Shown here in pieces: positions 54,401-64,000 of a DNA stretch of 64,000 nt. Below the pieces are notes generated by a model. It was given only the letters and a program-made list of their open reading frames with translations, ran no database searches and was not told where the DNA came from. Each line of letters opens with the position of its first letter. Positions within the stretch are counted from its first letter, which is position 1. Source of the stretch: Ornithodoros turicata (lineage: Eukaryota; Arthropoda; Arachnida; Ixodida; Argasidae); contig NW_026999318.1 in the NCBI RefSeq assembly GCF_037126465.1, positions 1,894,447-1,958,446 of the forward strand, given 5' to 3'. A program made the translations under genes and the position numbers.

Positions 54401-57400
54401 TGCCTGCGAAATCATTTAACAAATAAGGCAATTCCAAATATGTACTGAGAATACACCCGCTGGGGCCTAATCTCTAAAGGATGAAGCAGTAACTGACAGA
54501 TACCGTATTTTTCTTTTCTATGTGATGGCATTTGCACCGCATGACTGACTTGTCTAACATTACGGGTCTCACCTTTATCTGCTGCCTAGTCCTGTCCCTG
54601 CAATCTCCTGCTGCAGATAATGTTGGCACAGCATCCGGGACGAGACATCTTCGGATTCGTGTGAAACAGGTTGCGCATTGCTACCCTAACATTCGTATGA
54701 GCGAAATGAACAGATCAAATCGCTGCTTTCGAAGGTGGCACCCAGTCGGAGTTGTAACCGATTGTTGCAGTCAATAGCTTTTTTTTCGTCTTTCGGAAAG
54801 TTGTAGCTTGAAACATTGGAACTGCATGCTGAAGTGTTCTTGCAGACGGGAGCAAAACGCTCACGCATTCTCGGCACGCAGCACAGAACACAAAACACAC
54901 CATGAAGTCTGTACTGGCCTAGCAAATGCTTTGCAGTCGAAGGAAGCAAAACTCACGTTCCTCGTGGGTTCAGTGAAGTCCAGAAATATACTGGCTCCCT
55001 AATAGCGAACTGTTTATCACTTCCCCAATGTCAATCTGCGCAGCAGACGGCTCGACAGAAGAAACCGGCCGGCTTGGCGGAAGAAACCAAGCCAAATGTC
55101 ATGCCAAGCCGGAGCACCGGCAGACCACGAATGTGTCGTCGACACAGGGTTTGCGCGCCACAAGACGGAATGTCAGTGAAACTAAAAATTCCCGTTTTCG
55201 AAAAACCGTGAGGAGTTTGGGATAACTATTTTGCACACATAATCAGTCTTCCCTTATGAACATATCGTGTGAGTACCATTCCATTCTGTAACACTCGAAA
55301 ATCGGCGTAGCTCAGCTTTAAGGAGCAGACCTCCCCGTTGTATTTATGAACACCTTATTTCTCCTGAGCAGAACACACTAACCGTACTACAGAAATCAAT
55401 GTGGATGTACCGTGTCTCCTGGTGTAAAACGCAGGCGTCGCGTTACATGCGGTGCAAGGTGCTGTCTCCAAGTAGATGCGACGCAGTCCCATCAACTGGT
55501 AGATGTCTTAATTTTACACGTTTAGTTTAGCTGAGATGTAATGGGTGGGATGAACAAGCAGCTTACGCGTAGAAAGGTACTAGACGTGCTTTTACGGAAC
55601 ACCAACCGCAAAGCGGCTGACAGTAAGATGCCACATACATATTCGGTAGCTTTGGCGAAGTGTTCTTTACGTCCATGCAGAGATTTGGTCGGGGAGAAAT
55701 ATCTTACTTCTTTCAGCACATAGACCATGCCTGCCAATGTATTTTCAAGGTAGAAACTTCGGACAGGGCATTTTGTAAAAGGTGTTGATCTTGGCGCATA
55801 GCTGCAATGCATCGTGCAGCTGTAGGCCGCCGCCGTACGTTTTTGCGTTCGTGTTCGTCGTCCGTGACTTATCAGTACTACTGGGTCTTCTCTCCGTGAA
55901 ATTTGCAAAAATAACTGACATTTCATACACCGGGTTGGAGTTGGGACCACTTGTCTTGCCTCTTGGGGTTGACTTTCATTGCTCACCTGTCCGCTCAAAA
56001 AAAGTGGAAGTCGCTCGTGTGGAAATATTAGGGAAGTTCTACCTACAGGAAAGGGCATTGCATCGATGTTATGCAGCCGTGCAGACGACCAAAAAGGTCA
56101 TATCTCACACATGTCGCGTTACCCGCCGATTCACCCACACCCTTCAATGAACTAAATTTTGTTGGTGACAACGTCTGTTTGTTTCATACATTGTTTGTTG
56201 TGTCATACACCAGGCGATGATCTGGACGAGAAAGAGCCGTTCACCAGCGCCTCAAGAACATTACCACCTTCCTGCCATCACCATAAATATGATAGACCCA
56301 TCGACAAATGAGAGATGAAGACAGATCGACAGCTCAACTGCCTGGAGTACATGGTCTGTTCGGATACGAATGTCGACATAGACAGTGACAACAGAGCAAT
56401 CGTACTGTCCAATGTATTGAGGTCATGGCATCAACGCATTGCCTTCCACTTCTCGAACGCTCACACAAGCCGTACGTCGAACTGTGCCGCCGTATAACGT
56501 CCCCTGAACTTACTATGCATGGTGTGTGTATGTGTGTGTGTGTTTATTCTTTACGATTTTTTAGAAAAACGATTTTTGCAGGCGGTTTATGCGCCCTACC
56601 GTACGTCCTGCGGAAAAGCCTATGTGACTACTGGATGACTGATTACCTAAATTTCTTTGATTAACTTTGTAATTGCATTAGTTAATTTCGGGAAAATACG
56701 AGACAGCAGAATTGGAAGCGGTCATTATTTGAGTACACTCTCTGAAACGAGCAGGTACTTTGATATATAAATTGCGAAACTTAATTGTGATGCAGATGAG
56801 CCGAAACCAAAACTAGGCACTTCTCAGGCGCAGAAACGACATGACTTCCGGCTTACGTGGGACGGAAAACGGTCTATCTCCCTACCAGATCAGCGCTTAC
56901 TCCAATCAGCTACATCGCAGCAAAACATATGGCCCTCCGACTCCAACGTACATCGTTCCTTTTGCGCTCGAAAGGTGCGTGTTTCGGTTTCCGTTCATTT
57001 GCATATCAACATCCGGCGGTGCATATTTCAACGCATGTGCGCGTTTCGGGATTTTTTAAAAAATGGAACTGCTTTTAACAAGGATTGTCTGCCCTTCTGC
57101 TATCCCGCTTGCGCCGGAAAGCCCCTAATTAAAGAGCTAATTAATTCATTTTAGGTAATTACTAGTCCAGTAGTTACATACGGTTCCCGACAGGACATTC
57201 GCATGAACGGGTAAGCCGCCTACCAAAATCTTGGTCTGGGTAGCTTTCATAGTTAAACTATAAAATCTTTGTAGAGGATAGCAAAACGCTCTCTATATGA
57301 CCAAAGCTTACAGTCCAAAACAAAAAGAAGTCATCAGAATTGACGAGACACACCATCCACAGAGACGCCGCCATTCTTGAGAAAATACGTAGAGCTGACT

Positions 57401-60400
57401 CTGAAGTCAGAGGGATGGATACAGAATCGTCGCACTACAGTGCACCAGAACGAACTTCCCTCGCAGGCATTGCAGAGCCAACCTATCCCGCATTGACTCT
57501 CAAGCCTCGAGCGTGCCTGCAACAGACCTCTTCTTAAACCTTCGTTCACGAGGCTAAGCCATAATTACTCTTTGGATTTCTTCCCCGCCTCATGCCTTTG
57601 TGCTTGCTGTCCTTTTTGGTGTCCTCTAAAATTTCAAGGCGTCGCTGGAGGGCTCCTACATGAGAACTTGAGACATCTGCCCCATACAATGTGCGCTTTT
57701 ACTACTTCGTCCATTTTCACGTATTTTGCGAACCGTCAGACGTGTCCACGGAGTGCTCTTAATTAGGATGATGCTGGTGATTGCAGGTCTTCCGTTGAAC
57801 GCAAAAACCATACAACACAGGGAATGACGACAAGCAGCCTTATGATGCAGAAAGTGGTTCCCAGAAAGAATGTTGCTCTGATTGCCATACAGCTCCAGTA
57901 CTTTTGCCGCATTTTTCTTAGTGTCGTCGTCTTTCCCCCAACCAAGATATTCGTTACTTCCATCAACATTCCACTGCGCGCTTTAACGCAGGACGTTTGC
58001 CATTTTTATCCTTGTTTTTTTTTATGTAATACGGGATATACCTGGGACAGATTGGTCGCAGTCAGTGATCTCTGGCAATTTAGAGCTACTCAACGCCCGA
58101 TATGTGAACTTGGAACTAAAGAGAGTTATGACGTTTTGTTTAATGTGTCGCGCTGGAGAGCACGCGAAAGCCCTTTTGATGTTGTGTCTGAATAGCGGTC
58201 GCGATTGGGCTTCGCGGGGGAGCTCTTCAGGAATCATGGGAAAGTGGTGCTTTACTGAATAGTACAAAAGTTGAGTATGGGGCTCCCTGACTCCATCGCG
58301 CCTCTCAAGTCGGATCGCTCACGCCTACACTCTTAAAATCATAACCCGATTCCAGAACATGTTTCCCATTCCAGAAGATTCCAGAAGATTCCCAAAGTGA
58401 ACTAGCCTTCTGAATGAGACAACACTGTCACCTGATTTCCTGAAGACGGTAGCGACACAGTGAAAGCGCGCACGACTCCCATAACAATCAGAAGACAGAA
58501 CAATTTCAATGAGGCAACAGTTGGGATGGTTGGTATAGATCCCACAACGAAGGCAACAGCAATACAACATAAGCAACATAAGGATCCATTCGTGAGCCTC
58601 ATTCTCACCTGGGAAGATGTATACATTAAACATTGAGAGGCAACCCAAGAACTTCAAGGCGATTCCAAGGTCAATGGGTGATATAGCCAGCAATGTGGGA
58701 ACCAGCAACCAGATGGCCATGGCGACGAAGGTTCGCTTCCGCTCTCCCTTACTTGCTTCCTCGGGAGAGAGATTGTAATACCTGATGTACATACTTTCGA
58801 GCTCTTCCCTGTGAAACAAGAGGGGAAACAGGTATATTCTATGCAGTAGTACGCTGTTCAAAACAGAACTTCGCCATATAATACACCTGTCACGAGGTCT
58901 TCAATGATTATTGAAAGTGAAGGCCACTGAACATGCAGTACGCGCGTGTAACTTGTGGACTTGTCAAAAATCATAATTAATAATTCGGGGCATTGCGCCG
59001 CGAGACAACTGTGACTTGTTAAATGGCACCGAGTGCAGTGCTCCCTGACAGGTCGATACGTTACACGCTTTGCGGCGCTACGGTTTATTCGATTTGGTCT
59101 GCACTTCCGGCACTAGTTCGGGGGGGTGCCGATGTGGTTGTTTTTGCATTTTAGTGCCCCTAATTATTTAAAAATGTACTTGAGATAAAAATTAGAAACC
59201 TTCTGCGTCATACTTGTAAAGGTTTCTTCGCCCAAACAGGTGGTTTCCCCACATCAGTGTACCTCATTAATTTTCTAATTAGCTTAATTGAACTCAAAAA
59301 ATTCCCGAGGAAAGGTAACTTTTTGCGCTAATTAGAAAGCCCATGGCCACAACACCCCATTTCAGTCACAATTACAGCATCTTTCACGATCTTTCCACAA
59401 AAATTCGACACGCGAAAACTTGCCATCACTGCAAGCCCCTTTCCGGATTTCATCAGTGGCGGCGCTATCGGCAAAGCCCGAAGACATTACCGCTGCGCAT
59501 GGAAACAGCATGAGAAAATCAGAAAAAAAATGGAGGACGGGGAACGGCCCAATCACGCAATTTGTCTTCGCAAGCTTATCTGTTCACTGCCATCAGATAC
59601 CGATAGTCACCGACATCGGATGTTCTGTGCTATTTCCTGTGTTGCCCTTTCCTCTTCCCCATACTTTAGGCGGGGCAACTTGAACGAGCGCGCCTTGATG
59701 AGCGACGGTTTTTCAGGATTTTTTTTACGCGTTTTCGGGTGTCAAATTTTTGTGGAAAGCTCGTGAAAGATCCTGTAACTGTGACTGAAATGGGGTGTTG
59801 TGGCCATGGGCTTTCTAATGAGCGCAAAAAAACATTACCTTCCGTTGGAAATTTTTTTAGTTCAATTAAGCTAATTAGACAAATTAGTGAGGTACATCGA
59901 TGGAAACCACCTCTTTGGGCGACAAAAACCTGCACAAGTTTGACGCAGAAGGTTTCTAATTTTTATCTCAAGTACATTTTTTAAAATAATTAGGGGTCAT
60001 TCTTAACTGAAACACCCTGTATGTGCACATTACACGCTTTGGGAGCGCTACGCTCCTGTTCAATGCCCATTGGTTTCAATCATAATTGAAGACTGCCCGT
60101 GTGACAACGCCCGAAGCCAACTGTCAATAATATCGTATTGTCCCCTGGCTTGTTGAAAACTGGAATTTATGGATCTTTTACAAATATTACGTAGTCGCCA
60201 AGTGTCTAAAATAACTCTGATTATCAGTCCCATTTTCATCAAACCAGGCATTCGGAATGACGGTCGGGTAAGGACCTCTTAAGTTTTCAAGTTTTGTTCA
60301 GGAGCACTTCAGGTACAGGTTCAAGTTCAGTTTCGCCTGGTCCCTTTTTTAACAGGACAGATGTCCAGAGGACGCCACAGGCGGAAAAAACTATAGGCAG

Positions 60401-62960
60401 CTTGCCTAGGCAGATATGTCCGTGATTGTCCGAGAGACGGTGTTCACTGTTCACTTCAACTTCACGTCACGGGGTGCCCATGCTCTGTTAGGTGGTGTTG
60501 TCGTCCGGGTCGCTTGTAGTCACTTGACTTACTTGACGACTGCTCTAGGCTGCTGGCTTGACTGCTGCTCCGCGATGTCGTGGCGGCGTCTTAGCTTGGC
60601 CCTGAGGTTGGCGACTATTGCTGTTTGACCGGTTTGGCGGTTCAGTTACGGTTTGTAGCGCTCTCAGGGCGTTCTTCGTCTGCTTTTCCCAGTTGATCAG
60701 GCGGAGCGTGCACTTCTCTGCGTTGGATCAAGGCAGTCAAACAGTTGTGTTGGTCTTCTAGCCAGGAGAGCGCCCGTTCTGGCTTAGAATGGCAGGCCTC
60801 TGTCTTGGTCTCCTCTATAATAGTTGTACGGTGCCGGTTGTTCTTTATGTCAATATTAGAGGATCATGCGTTGTCTCTGTTTCATCTTTTTCTCCACTAC
60901 TTAGTCGTGCTCTATTGTCTTCATTCCTTTATCTGTTTGTACCATTCTATTGCGTTGTTGGTCTTGTGGTGGGTCGTTCACTTTCTGCATTTCGAGTAAA
61001 TTCGGATCATTCGTTTTATCCAATTTGTTTTTATTCCCTTGTATCGTACGTGTTGGTAGATTCGTTTTGCGTTTCTATTTTCCGGAAGGCGGTGTCTTCG
61101 CCCTAGGTAACGCGTTCTTGATTGGGCCTCTCTTTATTCGAAACTTGACCACGCCTATTCTCCTTCGATGGCTGCGTTAGCTGTGGCCAGGTTTCCTTCC
61201 ATGATCCATTTTCCTACTAGTTTCTGCTCGCGTTCCAAGGCTTTGTTAGTGTTCCCCTTGTAGCTCAGTACTTCGTTGGCATATGCAACGCTTGGTACTG
61301 CTAATGTCTTCCATAGCAATTTTGCCTACCGTATATGGGTTATAGGACTGGCGGCCCATGTGACACACGCGTCCTTTCTTTCTGTTTGATGTCACTACAA
61401 CTGTCTTTCCGTGCGCTTCTATAGGTAACTTGTCTATTTATTTTTGTTTGTTTTTTTAGGAGCACGCAGAGGTATGGGCATTGATAGGTATTGGTCACGT
61501 TGAAGCTCTGGAGTGAGAATCTTTTGTTGTTTATGTTACTGGTTTCCCCGAATCTAATCCACTGCATTTCCCCCCTGCTGAATTGTATTCCATTGGGTTC
61601 TGCGATCTTGGTGCGTACGTCGAGCAGAGTTTGCAGGTCGCCGGGCATCCCCGTTATGAGTAGTACTACTACCAATTTTGGAACCTTCGGTGCACACCTT
61701 TTAGGGAAAAGTCTGCCACTGAAGCGTGTCATTTGTTGCACTAATTAATTGGTTTTGGTTTACATGTTTTTGTCGCGACTGGTCGCGGTGATGTGCAAAT
61801 GGACGCTTTTCCACTTCCTTGTCCACCAATGAATAAAGTGTTCTTGAGCTTACTTCGCAACCAGGGAATAAAAACGACGCGCTGTTTTCTCGTAAGAGAA
61901 AGTTGCGCAATTGAAAGAACACTAACCTTCCAAAGAACACAATGAGTGGGTACGTGACAACCATCTTGATCATGAGGGCCACGATGCCGAAGAGCACGAT
62001 GGGATCAGAGGCATTGAACATCTGCATGATATTGGGCTTCACGGTGTGTCCGTACGTGGCATATCCGAAGCAGCCGACGGTAACGTATGCCATAAAGAGA
62101 AACGCGAGTGCTACGGTCAGAGCCTTGGCGAAACCAACTATTCCGCGTTTCTCCATACCAGCGTACACTGGCACTGACATCTCGTGCATCTGTGGAATTA
62201 CAAACATCACATAAGTGGTGTCAGGATTGAAAAAGAAAAGAAGAACAAGAGGAAATATAGGTATGTCAAACAAAAAGCAACGCGATTCTAGTTAGACGTT
62301 CTTGTACACCCTAAAAACCTCACTCTCTTCACCGCATAATGCCTTCTGGTTGTTGAGAAACGGGGCACCGATTTGAAAAAAGAGTGTGGCGAAGAAATAC
62401 ACAACTCTTGGGGCCCTACTCTAAGTTTTATTTGTATAGCATATACTAGAAACACGACTTCACGCCACTCTTTATACTGCTCATTCCATGTGTCAGATTC
62501 TTCGACAACCTTTGTTTGTGCGTGCGTGCGTGCGCCCGCGTGTGTCAAACCCGTTTCTCCTCCATCATTCAAATAAGCCAATCCTCTGAACGACAGGAGA
62601 ACAAATGTCCACTGCGCGGAAACTACGCAAAAAGCGACAGCCTCGCGCAGATATTCTGCGGAAGTACAAACCTGATATGCGAAGCAAAAGACAGGAATAT
62701 TGACCACAAAGTCTATGATGGAATCCGGCCTGTAAGCGAAAGCAGCACAAAAGGTAAAACATTCTAAGGTAGTCAGTATAAAGTGAATTCAATGAACTTT
62801 CTCCCGTCAATAATCCGAGTCCAGTTCAGCTTAACTGAAGTACGGTACCTCATGCTGTACTTACTCCGTACGCAGATGAAGATCTTCTGGGCGTTCAATG
62901 GTATAAAAAGAGTAGACTGTCAAGAAGACAGGATAAAGCATGGCGACGACCCCCACTTTG
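45257..62960 (-). CDS. SLC38/AAAP amino-acid transporter, C-terminal half (five exons)
   Basis: Minus-strand exons 62865-62960, 62672-62729, 61927-62189, 58609-58808 and 45257-45432 join in phase with consensus splice sites to give about 265 residues. The N-terminal half lies beyond 64000. Members of this family carry neutral amino acids across plasma or lysosomal membranes, often coupled to Na+ or H+. Recognisable features are the DSIIDFVVNIPVFCFAYQ segment running into MHEMSVPVYAGMEKRG (SLC38 pattern: CFxFQCH..x.P.), several membrane helices, VVTYPLIVFFGR, and YIFPGLCLV before the last helix. The paralogue (A7-, A9- or A11-like) cannot be told. The last intron is 13.2 kb and packed with repeats. 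Confidence 0.85.
46213..46400. repeat. Dispersed repeat, copy 2
   Basis: Shares TGCAACGAATAAAATGAGCT and CTCCTCGTGNAANGAGCGCATCGC with 9815-10055 in the same orientation. Confidence 0.55.
46703..46858 (+). repeat. 21-bp minisatellite, about 7 copies
   Basis: The unit GGATTAATTTAAATGGCACT plus one base is repeated head to tail; the three central copies are identical and the outer ones diverge. On the minus strand it gives a VPFKLIR heptad frame, but only by virtue of the 21-bp period. Confidence 0.85.
46990..47745. repeat. GGAAACGGTAACGAAAA-type low-complexity clusters
   Basis: Two clusters (about 46990-47115 and 47615-47735) are built from variants of AACGGAAACGAAAAT. They are non-coding simple repeats separated by unremarkable sequence. 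Confidence 0.55.
47899..48116. mobile_element. TA-target MITE family, full-length copy
   Basis: CACTCTAAAACAGAACTTCACC and its inverse GGTGAAGTTCTGTTTTTAGAGTG form the ends of a 218-bp element with a second inner pair (GGCGTACG.../CGTACGCTTTT). Its sequence follows the MITEs at 26602 and 26946. No clean TA duplication remains. Confidence 0.75.
48328..49894. mobile_element. TIR element with GTGGGACCA-type subterminal repeats
   Basis: CCCAGGCAAAAATCTGGA (48328-48345) is exactly inverted at 49877-49894. About 200 bp inside each end is filled with short units such as GGGACCACTT, GGAACCAGTT and AAGTGGAACC in both orientations, a layout typical of transposase-binding arrays. The middle has no transposase. 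The superfamily is not identified. Confidence 0.65.
51000..55322. mobile_element. Putative 4.3-kb TIR element
   Basis: CTTAAAGGTCAGCTACGCCG at the left end faces CGGCGTAGCTCAGCTTTAAG at the right end, with weaker similarity continuing for about 15 more bases. Inside there are only short ORFs; 51430-51630 has the most protein-like stretch (AGMGAIGQQRETWWSFEHIP), which I do not recognise. Confidence 0.4.
56780..57210. repeat. Dispersed repeat related to 40640-40840
   Basis: Shared phrases include TTCTGCNATCNCGCTT, the following CCCTAATTAAA-like stretch and CTAGTAGTTAC/AGTAGTTACATAC before a GAGGACAT/CAGGACAT end. Both copies run in the same orientation. Function unknown. Confidence 0.45.
58609..58808 (-). 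CDS. SLC38-like transporter, exon d
   Basis: Acceptor CTTGTTTCACAG; encodes REELESMYIRYYNLSPEE, a basic loop, then AIWLLVPTLLAISPIDLGIA and LKFLGCLSMFNVYIFPG. The donor CAG then GTGAGA leaves phase 1. A local alternative last exon (58402-58439) would fit the phase but lacks the final helix. Confidence 0.85.
59157..59996. mobile_element. Foldback element with about 247-bp arms
   Basis: The left arm 59157-59403 and right arm 59750-59996 are inverted copies, for example AATGTACTTGAGATAAAAAT at 59170s and its inverse near 59960, and CCCATGGCCACAACACCCCA with its inverse near 59795. A 350-bp non-coding spacer lies between them, and CACCCTGTAT lies just outside the right end. The high arm identity indicates recent origin or gene conversion. 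Confidence 0.75.
60780..61745 (-). mobile_element. Degenerate LINE RT C-terminal fragment, minus strand
   Basis: On the minus strand, PKLVVVLLITGMPGDLQTLL, then GIQFSRGEMQWIRFGETSNI, is the stretch around a decayed catalytic box. Further down, LWKTLAVPSVAYANEVLSYK and LEREQKLVGKWIMEGNLATA belong to the post-RT region. Stops and frameshifts are frequent. It lies in the intron between SLC38 exons c and d. Confidence 0.6.
61927..62189 (-). CDS. SLC38-like transporter, exon c
   Basis: Starts MHEMSVPVYAGMEKRG directly after FAYQ and covers three helices (ALAFLFMAYVTVGCFGYATY; DPIVLFGIVALMIKMVVTYP). A possible glycosylation site (NAS) lies in the loop. The donor is GTTAGT; it ends in phase 2. Confidence 0.88.
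62672..62729 (-). CDS. SLC38-like transporter, exon b
   Basis: A 58-bp exon between CGCTTACAG and a GTTTGT donor encodes PDSIIDFVVNIPVFCFAYQ, the most diagnostic motif of the family. It ends in phase 0. Confidence 0.85.
62865..62960 (-). CDS. SLC38-like transporter, exon a (first in window)
   Basis: Acceptor CTGTCTTGCAG and donor CGGA then GTAAGT are both excellent. The exon encodes KVGVVAMLYPVFLTVYSFYT, a membrane helix, followed by a short loop. It ends in phase 2 (GA), which the next exon completes with G. Confidence 0.8.
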
Positions 62961-62974
62961 CTGCAAGACAGTAG

Positions 62975-63250
62975 AACGTTCGATGACACGACGAGAAGAT
63001 GCATAACCACATATAACAGATTCACAAAATTTACACGACGATAGCAGTTTAGTTCCAGTGACGTAAGTGGCCGCTGCTTTGGCCCATCAGTGACATCCTT
63101 CCTTTAAGATAACTTTTAATATACTGGTACATTTAAAGGGGCACTTAACAGCTCGACGAACATTCTCCAATTATTATGCTCCATGAAAGAACGCAGCTCA
63201 CGATATCCAAATATAGAATTCATTCACTTCGAGCGAGCGTCTTTACCACG
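62975..63250. other. Intron sequence, no feature recognised
   Basis: No exon with usable splice sites was found upstream of 62960 within the window. Confidence 0.4.
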
Positions 63251-63264
63251 AAACAATGCCAGTG

Positions 63265-63960
63265 CGACTAGGGTTGTCAATCCCGAGCCATTTTTGCAGT
63301 TCCGGGATTTCGAGATTTTTTGCTGTCAATCCCAGGATCACGGGACAGGATTTTAGGATTGTAACGAGTTCTGCTGGTGCTTCCAAGTGTAGTCCTTCGT
63401 GGTTCAGAAATATCTGACCCGCATCTGTCCCGTACCCGCAGGTGCAAATCCGCACCGGGCACGCAACCCGCGTCTCGTTACAAATTGAGACCCGCATCCT
63501 CCCGCAGCCTCCATATTTTTTTCCCAAAACCTCACCCGCACCCGACCCTCAACCCGCAATACGATTAACGTTGTCGAGTAAACTGAGAGTATGCTCCCTG
63601 GTCTACGCCGGATGGTTAGATATGTCTGTGTATGGTTTCTTCTACGACATCAGCGCAGGGGGCAAAAGGGGGCAAATGCGTGTTGGTTTGTGACTTGAGG
63701 CATGATGATACGAAACGCGACATGGACAAACAACACAGGCACTGTTGCACGCTGTGAGCGTTTGTTCCGCCCTTGTTGCCCGACGTTTGACGTCATATTT
63801 CGAGCCACTGCAGTACAGACGTGTAAGCAATTGAGCAACTCGGTGTACTTGCTAATAGTGTTTTGGTAAAATGCGTTGACCGCACCCGACCAGCTGCCTG
63901 CACGACACCGAAAGCCTGAACCCGCCACCTGCAACAACGTGCGGGTGCCCGTGCGTACCG
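63265..63960. repeat. CCCGCAACC/GGGATTT-type degenerate repeats
   Basis: Clusters of TCCCGGGAT-like phrases (63270-63360) and ACCCGCACCC-like phrases (63415-63560 and 63870-63960) lie here. The 94-codon minus frame across part of this is a product of the low-complexity sequence. Confidence 0.45.
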
Positions 63961-64000
63961 CGGGCCGTGCAGGACTCTACTTCGAAGTCCATTTACCTCA

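Larger units (their letters stand above)
45443..58608 (-). other. Last intron of the SLC38-like gene (13.2 kb)
   Basis: Bounded by the donor at 58608 and the acceptor at 45433. It contains no supported gene of its own but holds the minisatellite, MITE and TIR elements listed separately. 52000-54500 shows nothing beyond scattered short ORFs inside the 51000-55322 element; 57210-58320 has no recognised feature. Confidence 0.7.

Noticed and set aside
58402..58439. Local last exon for the SLC38-like gene
   Set aside because: It fits the phase but leaves the protein without its last helix; the exon at 45257-45432 fits phase, motif and helix.
63243..63527. 94-codon minus-strand ORF
   Set aside because: Covers degenerate CCCGCA/GGGATTT repeats; no domain and no splice context.
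1..64000. CRISPR array, riboswitch or bacterial operon
   Set aside because: The sequence is arthropod nuclear DNA; none of the tandem repeats has the spacer-repeat regularity of CRISPR.

Overview
The window is eukaryotic nuclear DNA from an arthropod, most probably a hard tick or a close arachnid relative. The inference rests on three things: a large single-exon-type M13 (neprilysin-like) ectopeptidase, a tRNA-derived SINE of the kind known from ixodid ticks, and a very dense mix of LINE, Ty3/Gypsy, hAT, P-like and TA-target MITE debris in AT-moderate sequence. No bacterial operons, phage genes or CRISPR arrays are present.

Host genes. (1) The left edge holds the 5' end of a minus-strand gene (1-202) with a CpG-rich TATA promoter. 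(2) 8053-8430 and 12037-12290 are phase-compatible candidate exons of a type II membrane protein. (3) 20942-24246 is an M13 ectopeptidase, complete at its catalytic sites, with a long Ser/Thr-rich stalk. (4) The C-terminal half of an SLC38/AAAP amino-acid transporter lies on the minus strand. Its five exons (62865-62960, 62672-62729, 61927-62189, 58609-58808, 45257-45432) join in perfect reading phase across a 13.2-kb last intron full of repeats.

Mobile DNA, left to right: a 5'-deleted Ty3/Gypsy element with intact RT-RNaseH-integrase and one short 134-bp LTR (1447-5390), abutted by a 5'-truncated LINE (5391-7187); a hAT remnant (15750-16268); hairpin elements at 10246-10608 and 17262-17678; a LINE 3' piece (19270-20572); a five-layer nest of elements inside a TIR element (26055-28537); a 5.4-kb giant palindrome (29441-34837) whose right arm carries a P-element-like insertion with perfect 32-bp TIRs and an 8-bp target duplication; RNase H pieces at 34831-35600 and 39680-40240; and an almost intact LINE (40855-44880, minus).

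The most interesting item is that last LINE. Its ORF1 begins with a 2A ribosome-skipping motif, and a single UAG followed by CUA lies between ORF1 and the in-frame endonuclease region. A 10-bp tandem duplication is its one clear disabling lesion. The giant palindrome is the second: its left arm is a natural empty site for the P-like insertion in the right arm, and its core consists of about 206-bp units that mostly keep the same 73-codon frame.
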